Shown: positions 5,919 through 11,208 of the stretch, in pieces | Position numbering within the stretch: the stretch's first letter is position 1 | How the letters are laid out: every line of letters starts with the position of its first letter | Notes under the pieces: model-generated | What the model saw: only the letters and a program-made list of their open reading frames with translations | Told to the model about the DNA's origin: nothing | Databases searched by the model: none | Assembly: GCA_002405555.1 (NCBI GenBank) | Contig: DHMA01000045.1 | Coordinates: forward strand, 1 to 11,208 | DNA from: Opitutia bacterium UBA4654 | GTDB taxonomy: Bacteria > Verrucomicrobiota > Verrucomicrobiia > Opitutales > Intestinicryptomonadaceae | Direction: 5' to 3' | DNA: 11,208 nt | Program-made: the position numbers and the translations under genes

Positions 5919-6875
5919 ATGAAAGCAAAAGATTTTATGAAGGACCTTTCGTGGTCGCGCAAAGATTTGATTTCGACCGAAGACCTCACTCTCGACGAAA
6001 TCGGCAAAATTTTCGCAATGGCGGACGTTTTCAAGGCGTCGCTCAAAAGCGACAAGGCAAAACTTCCCTACCTGAAAGGCCGGGTTGTGGTTAACCTCTT
6101 TTTCGAGCCGAGCACCCGCACCCGAACGGCTTTCGAAATGGCGGCGCACAAGCTCGGAGCGGACGTCATAAGCGTGGCGTCGAACATTTCGTCGTCGGTC
6201 AAGGGCGAGACGCTCAAAGACACCGCCCGCAACATCGAGGCTCTGATGGCGGACATGATTATCGTGCGCCACAGCTCGTCTGGCGCGGCGAAATACCTTG
6301 CCGACAGGGTGAAAATCCCCGTAATCAACGCGGGCGACGGCGCGCACGCGCACCCCACGCAGGCTTTGCTCGACGCGTTCACCATGCGCGAAAAATTCGG
6401 CGGAGACTTCAATGGCAAAAAAATAACGATTTTGGGCGACATTCTTTTCAGCCGCGTTGCGCGGTCGAACATCTACCTGCTCCAGAAGCTCGGCGCGGAG
6501 GTAACTCTTGCGGGGCCTTCGACGCTCGTTCCGCGCGAGTTCGAAAAGCTCGGCGTGCGCGTCTGCTACGACCTTGCCGGGGCCGTCTCCGACGCCGACG
6601 TCGTTATGCTTCTTCGCATTCAGCACGAACGCCAGAGCGCGACGCACTTCCCGTCGGTCTCCGAATACGCAAACGTCTTCGGGCTGAACCTGCGCCGCGA
6701 AAACCTCCTCAAAAAGGGCGCGTTCATCATGCACCCGGGCCCGATTAACAGGGGCGTGGAGCTTGACACTCCGCTTGCGGACTCCGACCGCTCGGTTATC
6801 CTCACGCAGGTCACCAACGGCGTCGCGGTCAGAATGGCCGTCATGAACCTTTGCATGCACCGCACAAACCGGTAA
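5919..6875 (+). CDS. pyrB: Aspartate carbamoyltransferase, catalytic subunit
   Basis: PyrB joins carbamoyl phosphate and L-aspartate to N-carbamoyl-L-aspartate, the committed step of pyrimidine synthesis, as a cytosolic trimer. In the 318 residues the carbamoyl phosphate site is STRTRTAFE at 65-73, with SSVKGET at 92-98 from the neighbouring-subunit loop. RHSS at 117-120 and HPTQ at 145-148 complete the phosphate and carbonyl contacts. Aspartate-binding signatures are RIQHERQ at 233-239 and HPGPINRG at 272-279. GDILFSRVARSN at 173-184 has Phe where many bacterial sequences have His. No regulatory pyrI gene follows, so this is probably the PyrI-independent type. The start is uncertain: ATG at 5919 and ATG at 5937 (Met7) are both possible, and neither has a good ribosome site. 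The longer one is given. It leads the plus-strand block and lies 5 nt ahead of pyrC. Confidence 0.97.
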   Translation: MKAKDFMKDLSWSRKDLISTEDLTLDEIGKIFAMADVFKASLKSDKAKLPYLKGRVVVNLFFEPSTRTRTAFEMAAHKLGADVISVASNISSSVKGETLKDTARNIEALMADMIIVRHSSSGAAKYLADRVKIPVINAGDGAHAHPTQALLDAFTMREKFGGDFNGKKITILGDILFSRVARSNIYLLQKLGAEVTLAGPSTLVPREFEKLGVRVCYDLAGAVSDADVVMLLRIQHERQSATHFPSVSEYANVFGLNLRRENLLKKGAFIMHPGPINRGVELDTPLADSDRSVILTQVTNGVAVRMAVMNLCMHRTNR

Positions 6876-6880
6876 TTATT

Positions 6881-8137
6881 ATGGAAAACGAAATTTTGAT
6901 TAAAAACGCGAGGGTTGTGGACCCCTCGCAGAATCTCGACAAAGTTTGCGACATTGCAGTCCGCGACGGAGTGTTCGCCGAAAAAGTTTCGCCGAAAGCC
7001 GAAGTCGTGGACGCCAAGGGGCTTGTCTTGGCCCCGGGGTTTGTGGACATGCACGTCCACCTGCGCGAACCCGGTCAGACTTCGAAAGAGTCTGTGGCGA
7101 CGGGCACGGCGGCGGCCGCTGCCGGCGGCTTTACGTCAATCGTCGCAATGCCCAACACCGTTCCCGCGGCGGACAACGCCTCGACAATCAGGCTTATTAA
7201 CGACATCATCGCCGAAACCGCAAAAGTGCGCGTCTACCAGAGCGCGTGCCTTACCGTGGGCAGAAAGGGCGAGACGCTCGCGCCTTTCGGAACGCTCAAA
7301 AATCTCGGTGTGATTGCGCTGACCGACGACGGCTCGTGCGTGCAGAGCGCGGAGCTTATGCGGAACGCAATGCAGTACGCGGGCATGTTCGGCATGCTCG
7401 TAATGGACCACTGTCAGGAAAACACGCTCACGCGCACGGGGCAGATGCACGAGGGCGAGTGGTCGGCGCGGCTCGGCTTGGGCGGCTGGCCGTCGGCGGC
7501 GGAGGACATCATTGTGGCGCGCGACGCCATTTTGGCGCACTACACAAAGTCGCATATCCATTTGCAGCACATTTCGAGCGCGTTGTCGGTGGGCATTATC
7601 CGCGACGCCCAAAAGCGCGGCATAAGCATTTCAGCGGAGGCTACCCCCCACCACATCTCGCTTACCGACGAATGCCTCAAAGACTACGACACCAATTTCA
7701 AAATGTGTCCGCCCGTCCGCACGAAAGCCGACGTTGACGCGCTTATAGAGGGCGTCGTAGACGGCACAATAGAGGTAATCGCGACGGACCACGCCCCGCA
7801 TTCCGAAAACGACAAAGACAGGGAGTTCGACTGCGCACCTTTCGGCATTACGGGGCTTGAAACCGCGTTTTCGGTCTGCCACGAAGTCCTTGTGCGCTCG
7901 GGCAAAATCGGCATGCCGAAGCTTGTTGAACTGATGTCCACGCGCCCAGCGCAGCTTCTGAAAATCGACGCGGGCACTCTCGCCGTCGGCGCAAAGGCGG
8001 ACTTCGTTCTCATCGACGAAAACGCCGAATACGTCTACGACAAAACGTTCTCGCGCTCGACGAATTCGCCGTGGTTCGGCAAAAAGCTGCGCGGCAGGGT
8101 TGTGGCGACATACCTCGGCGGCTCGAAGATTTATTGA
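6881..8137 (+). CDS. pyrC: Dihydroorotase, class I (zinc amidohydrolase)
   Basis: This enzyme cyclises N-carbamoyl-L-aspartate to dihydroorotate, directly after PyrB. At 418 residues with a full amidohydrolase barrel it belongs to the long class I group (Bacillus and Aquifex type), not the short E. coli type. The expected metal ligands are all present: HVH at 58-60 within GFVDMHVHLREPG, Asp150 in LTDDGS, His177 in MDHCQE, His230 in HLQHIS and Asp303 in ATDHAPH. The substrate-binding arginine and asparagine are in LREPG and MPNT (90-93). The ATG at 6881 is chosen because family N termini align there. An in-frame TTG 30 nt upstream would overlap the pyrB end but adds residues without family support. 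There is no clear ribosome site in the 5-nt gap, so coupling to pyrB is likely. In Aquifex, class I dihydroorotase and ATCase form a complex, which the gene pairing here would suit. Confidence 0.97.
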   Translation: MENEILIKNARVVDPSQNLDKVCDIAVRDGVFAEKVSPKAEVVDAKGLVLAPGFVDMHVHLREPGQTSKESVATGTAAAAAGGFTSIVAMPNTVPAADNASTIRLINDIIAETAKVRVYQSACLTVGRKGETLAPFGTLKNLGVIALTDDGSCVQSAELMRNAMQYAGMFGMLVMDHCQENTLTRTGQMHEGEWSARLGLGGWPSAAEDIIVARDAILAHYTKSHIHLQHISSALSVGIIRDAQKRGISISAEATPHHISLTDECLKDYDTNFKMCPPVRTKADVDALIEGVVDGTIEVIATDHAPHSENDKDREFDCAPFGITGLETAFSVCHEVLVRSGKIGMPKLVELMSTRPAQLLKIDAGTLAVGAKADFVLIDENAEYVYDKTFSRSTNSPWFGKKLRGRVVATYLGGSKIY

Positions 8138-8928
8138 TGGCGTATTTCGGGGCAGGCGTTCTCGGGCTTCTGTCGCTTGCGGCTGTGTGGGCTACCGTTG
8201 CGAAGACTGCGGGGAGCGCGCGCGGCGCGCGCTCGGCGGAGCTTGACGCGTTTTCGACGCTGCTTCTCGCGTTCCTTTTCGTGCTGGGCGCGTTTGTTTC
8301 GATGTCCGTTGCGCGGGCGTTTGCCGACGCTTCGGGCGACTTTTTCAAAATATTCCTGCCGACTTCCGTTTCGCAAATTACGGCGCTTGCGCTTTGCGCG
8401 GTTTTTGCGCGTTTCGCGAAAATCAGGCTCGACTTCAAGCCGACCCGCGCCGCCCTCAAAACTGGCATTCTTTACTTTTTCCCGACCCTTGCGGCGCTTG
8501 CGTGCGGCGCGTGCATAGCGGTTTTCTACAAGGCGGCGTTCGGCGAGGACATCGCGCGGCAGGAAATCGTAGCCCTCTTTGCGGGAATAGGCGACATTCG
8601 GGTAAAGATTTTCGCCGTCTTCACAATCGCGGTTCTTGCGCCGATTGCCGAGGAGACGTTTTTCCGCGGCATTCTGTACCCCGTTTTCAAGGGCGCGTTT
8701 TCGGCGGTCTTGCCAGATTCTAAAAAAGCCGTCGCAACGGCGGCTTCCGCGGCGGTAGTGTCGGTTTTGTTTTCGCTAATCCACGCGAGCGCGTACGCCG
8801 CCGCGCCGATTTTCCTGATGGGGATAATCCTCGTCTGCGCCTACGAAAAATCCGGCTCGCTCGTTTCGCCGATAGTTGCGCATTCGCTTTTCAACTCGGC
8901 GAACATCGCGGTGATTTTAATTTCATGA
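8137..8928 (+). CDS. CPBP-family (CAAX prenyl protease/bacteriocin-processing type) intramembrane protease
   Basis: This is a 263-residue polytopic membrane protein with the three conserved CPBP (ABI) motifs in order: EETFFR at 172-177 (family EExxxR), FSLIH at 212-216 (FxxxH) and HSLFN at 249-253 (HxxxN). The glutamates and histidines form the presumed metalloprotease active site within the membrane. Hydrophobic segments lie near 1-22, 41-60, 77-94, 109-131, 157-171, 197-214, 223-236 and 245-262, so about eight helices are expected. The ATG overlaps the pyrC stop by one base (TGATG), and its own TGA shares four bases with the thiL start (ATGA). A longer in-frame reading starting inside pyrC has hydrophilic residues without family support, so it was dropped. 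The substrate is unknown. The family includes immunity, processing and regulatory proteases. Nothing nearby looks like a peptide substrate. Confidence 0.92.
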   Translation: MAYFGAGVLGLLSLAAVWATVAKTAGSARGARSAELDAFSTLLLAFLFVLGAFVSMSVARAFADASGDFFKIFLPTSVSQITALALCAVFARFAKIRLDFKPTRAALKTGILYFFPTLAALACGACIAVFYKAAFGEDIARQEIVALFAGIGDIRVKIFAVFTIAVLAPIAEETFFRGILYPVFKGAFSAVLPDSKKAVATAASAAVVSVLFSLIHASAYAAAPIFLMGIILVCAYEKSGSLVSPIVAHSLFNSANIAVILIS

Positions 8929-9899
8929 AACCTTTTGCGACAGTCGGAACGGTCGGCGGCTTGGGCGAAAAACGCCTGATTTCGCGCGTGTGCGGAAAAT
9001 TCGGCGCCGCCGCCGATTTGCCGTCCCCATTCGGGGCGGGCGACGACTGCGCCCTCGTGCTTTCGCAGTCCCTGAAAAAAAACGTGCTTCTTACAAGCGA
9101 CGCCGTCATTTTGGGCAGGCACTTTTCCCCCGACACCCCGCCCGAACTCGCGGGCGCAAAGCTCGTGAAGCGCAACGTAAGCGACATCGCCGCGATGGGG
9201 GCGCGTCCGTTCGCCGCGCTCGCAAGCTCGATATGCTCGCCAAACGTGTCGGTCGAATGGCTCGACGGTTTTTGCGGGGGCATGGGCGTTGCCGCGGAAA
9301 AGTACGGGCTGAAAATAATCGGCGGCGATTTCGCGTCGGTCGGCGGCGACTTCTTCTCGACCCACCTTACCCTCTTGGGGCAGACCGACGGCCGCCCGCT
9401 TTTGCGCAGCGGAGCGTCGGCGGGCGACTACATTTGCGTAAGCGGCGCGTTAGGCGCGTCGTTCGAAAGCGGGCACCATTTGGCTTTCGAGCCGCGCGTG
9501 GAGCAGGGCGTGTTCCTCGCCGCCGAGCCGCGCGTTTCCGCTTGCACCGATTTGAGCGACGGCGCGGCTTCCGACCTCCGCAACCTCATTCCGCGCGGCG
9601 CATGCGCCGAGCTGTCCGAAAGCGCCGTTCCCCGCAGGGAGTACAGCGGCAAAACCGTCACCCTTAAACAGGCTCTTTGCGACGGCGAAGACTACGAGCT
9701 TCTCTTCACTTTCTCCGGCGCGGCGTCCGAGCTTGACGCGTTTTCCCGCGCCTACGAAGCGCGTTTCGGCGAGCCGTTCTACGTCATGGGGCAAATAAAA
9801 ACGGCGACTCCCGCAGACGGGGAAGACGCCGTGTTCGTCGTTTCGCAAAACCGCCGCGAGCCGTTTTCGGCGGGCGGTTTCGACCACTACCAGCCCTGA
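8925..9899 (+). CDS. thiL: Thiamine-monophosphate kinase
   Basis: ThiL phosphorylates thiamine monophosphate with ATP to give thiamine diphosphate, the active cofactor. The 324 residues follow the PurM/ThiL fold. GAGDDCA at 37-43 is the N-terminal Mg-ATP motif. SDAVILGRHF at 58-67 corresponds to the family DxLVEGVHF, keeping Asp59 and His66 but with a changed middle. KRNVSDIAAMGARP at 82-95 is almost invariant in the family. GGDFAS at 133-138, VSGALG at 172-177, HLAFEPRV at 185-192, DLSDGAASDL at 209-218, DGEDYELL at 253-260 and the closing GGFDHY at 317-322 complete the pattern. GGDF replaces the more common GGDT. A weak GGTGAT ribosome-site match lies 9 nt upstream of the ATG, inside the protease gene. 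Its last 13 bases overlap the end of the convergent gene to the right. No other thiamine gene is in the window. Confidence 0.96.
   Translation: MKPFATVGTVGGLGEKRLISRVCGKFGAAADLPSPFGAGDDCALVLSQSLKKNVLLTSDAVILGRHFSPDTPPELAGAKLVKRNVSDIAAMGARPFAALASSICSPNVSVEWLDGFCGGMGVAAEKYGLKIIGGDFASVGGDFFSTHLTLLGQTDGRPLLRSGASAGDYICVSGALGASFESGHHLAFEPRVEQGVFLAAEPRVSACTDLSDGAASDLRNLIPRGACAELSESAVPRREYSGKTVTLKQALCDGEDYELLFTFSGAASELDAFSRAYEARFGEPFYVMGQIKTATPADGEDAVFVVSQNRREPFSAGGFDHYQP
9887..9899. other. 13-bp tail-to-tail overlap of thiL and the unknown gene
   Basis: The thiL stop TGA (9897-9899) lies inside the last codons of the minus-strand gene, whose TAG reads from 9889 to 9887. The two mRNAs are therefore complementary at their 3' ends, and there is no room for an intergenic terminator. 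Confidence 0.9.
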
Positions 9900-11208
9900 C
9901 TTCTCTTGATGTCCTCCTGAACGAGGTTTCTGAACGCCTGACTTTTTGCGGCGTTTTCGAAAGTCTTCTGCACCTGTTCGAGCACTTCGGTATATTTTTT
10001 CACGTCGCCATCGAAGCCCGAATAGAAGTCCGTGCTGTTGATTTCGCGCACTTCCGTTTTGATGAGGTTCGAGAGGTCGAGCATGTACGCCTTGTAGGCG
10101 CGTTCGAAGCTCGATTTGTCCATGCGCTTTTTGAGCGCGGAAAGGTGCTTCTTTACAATCATGCCGATTACGGGCGAGTTCTCCGAGTCCGCAAGCTGTG
10201 TCGTCGAGAAGAGTTTTACGAAGTCTTTTGCGACGTTTCCGATTCTTTCGACTTTCATTTTCTGGTCGATGTACTTGTCTTCGGAGAATTTTTCCCACTT
10301 GCCGAGGTTGTCGAGCCTGCGGGCTTCGAGCGTGCCAGCCTCCGATTCGAGGTCGCGCATAAGCCTGTTTACTTCCGAGCGTTGGAACCAGTTTGTGCGC
10401 TTGATTTTCGCCTGCGCGGGCATTACGACTGCGAGCGTTTCCATCGAGTTGGGGTTGAGTATGAGCGTGCCCTCCGAGTAGCTCATGGGCAGGTTGTTGT
10501 TGAGCTTCAAAATTTTGTCGTTGATTGCGTTGATTTTTACGGGGAACGCCATCAGCTTCTGCTTCAAATAGCCCACGACAAACTGCGAAGTTCCCACGAG
10601 GTCGCGGTACTGTTTGTCGTTGATGAATTCCGAATTTTTCGTGCCTTCGGGCAGCTCTTTGGGGAACACGAGCACCAGCGGCAGGTTTTTCGAAACGTAG
10701 ATTTCCTTTTCGTTGTATTCAAGCTGTTCGCCTCGCGCGTTCGAAAGCGTAAGTCCGGGCGTGAACGCCGCAAACGGAATGAACGCAACCTGTTTGCCCT
10801 GTATTTCGGAGAGGAATGCCGCGCCGCGGACGTCGCCGTCGGTCATGTAGGTCTGCGCGGTGTAGCGTTCCTTGACGAGGTTTTCGAGTTCGCTCATTGT
10901 GGCGGGGCGTTTTTTCTGTCCCTGCTCGTTTCCGCCGTCGGCGACGGTCTCGGAAGCCGAAGCCTCCGCCGCCTTGCCCGACAAAATTTCCTTGATTGTT
11001 TTCAGCTGTTCGGCGAAGTTTCCGGGGAATTCCTCCGCGGCGGCTTTCTTTATCAGCGCGAATGTGCGCGGGCGCATTTTGTCCGTCGTCATCGCGTCGA
11101 GTTCGAGCTTCGCGGCGGTTTCGTTTTGGAGCAGTTCGAGGAATGTGTTGAGGTTCGTCTTGCCCGATTCCTTGAATTTCTTTTTCAGTTCGCCGTGCGC
11201 CGCCGCGC
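9887..11208 (-). CDS. Protein of unknown function, possible catalytically dead trypsin-like fold (5' end outside the window)
   Basis: The frame has no stop up to the right edge, so the ATG at 11090-11092 is probably internal and the true start lies beyond 11208. 439 residues are visible. Counting from that internal Met as 1, the part before it and residues 1-40 are helical and charged. Residues 41-66 are a low-complexity linker rich in Ala, Glu, Gly and Lys. Residues about 88-225 look like alternating short strands. About 240-401 is helical, with possible coiled-coil character near 280-350. I do not recognise the protein by name. The middle resembles, by pattern only, a trypsin-like protease: GAAFLS (90-95) in place of GSGFI, IPFAAF (105-110) in place of TNxHV, and SYSEGTLIL (204-212) in place of GNSGSPV. 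RRLDNLGKWEKF (258-269) then recalls the segment after protease domains in Verrucomicrobiota proteins. If so, His, Asp and Ser are all lost. No signal peptide can be judged. Coding is confident; the fold is a guess. Confidence 0.88.
   Translation of the reverse strand, partial: AAAHGELKKKFKESGKTNLNTFLELLQNETAAKLELDAMTTDKMRPRTFALIKKAAAEEFPGNFAEQLKTIKEILSGKAAEASASETVADGGNEQGQKKRPATMSELENLVKERYTAQTYMTDGDVRGAAFLSEIQGKQVAFIPFAAFTPGLTLSNARGEQLEYNEKEIYVSKNLPLVLVFPKELPEGTKNSEFINDKQYRDLVGTSQFVVGYLKQKLMAFPVKINAINDKILKLNNNLPMSYSEGTLILNPNSMETLAVVMPAQAKIKRTNWFQRSEVNRLMRDLESEAGTLEARRLDNLGKWEKFSEDKYIDQKMKVERIGNVAKDFVKLFSTTQLADSENSPVIGMIVKKHLSALKKRMDKSSFERAYKAYMLDLSNLIKTEVREINSTDFYSGFDGDVKKYTEVLEQVQKTFENAAKSQAFRNLVQEDIKRSQGW

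Noticed and set aside
5796..6860. A 354-codon minus-strand frame opposite pyrB
   Set aside because: It is antisense to a gene with all ATCase motifs, and its composition (Arg/Val/Asn/His-rich) is that of a reverse reading. It also runs through the promoter gap.
6851..6880. TTG start for pyrC overlapping the end of pyrB
   Set aside because: It would add ten residues not expected in class I dihydroorotases. The ATG at 6881 fits the family N terminus.

Overview
The window reads as a housekeeping stretch of a GC-rich bacterial chromosome, most likely from the Verrucomicrobiota (Opitutae-like) or a close PVC relative. Two things suggest this. The cut-off gene at the left edge ends in a W/RHN/Cys motif that I associate from memory with Verrucomicrobiota and Planctomycetes proteins. 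The order trkA-trkH-pdxJ-acpS-nnr next to pyrB-pyrC also looks familiar from that group. No taxonomic marker is present, so this is inference. The DNA is densely coding: only two gaps exceed 80 bases, at 170-258 and 5781-5918. There is no rRNA, tRNA, insertion sequence, CRISPR array or phage gene.

Layout. At the left edge (2-169, +) is the C-terminal tail of a small Cys-rich protein, convergent with the next block. From 5780 down to 259 on the minus strand runs a tight five-gene block: trkA (K+ channel gating subunit), trkH (K+ translocating subunit), pdxJ (vitamin B6 synthesis), acpS (holo-ACP synthase) and a fused nnr (NAD(P)H-hydrate epimerase/dehydratase). Its junctions are a 0-nt gap, a 13-nt gap, an 11-nt overlap and a 3-nt gap, so it is probably one transcript starting in the 5781-5918 gap.

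The same gap should drive a second, divergent block on the plus strand: pyrB (aspartate carbamoyltransferase), pyrC (class I dihydroorotase), a CPBP-family membrane protease and thiL (thiamine-monophosphate kinase). Its junctions are a 5-nt gap, a 1-nt TGATG overlap and a 4-nt ATGA overlap. The right edge (9887-11208, -) holds a large partial protein of unknown function, whose 3' end overlaps thiL tail to tail. It stays open to the edge, so its true start lies outside the window.

How the genes fit together: PyrB and PyrC catalyse successive steps of de novo pyrimidine synthesis. PdxJ, AcpS, Nnr and ThiL all deal with cofactors: making PLP, loading phosphopantetheine onto ACP, repairing damaged NAD(P)H, and making thiamine diphosphate. 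TrkA and TrkH form one K+ uptake system. Nothing here is clearly a new system. The items most worth a second look are the right-edge protein, which resembles a trypsin-like protease without its catalytic residues, the Cys-rich tail at the left edge, and the compact divergent control region between trkA and pyrB.
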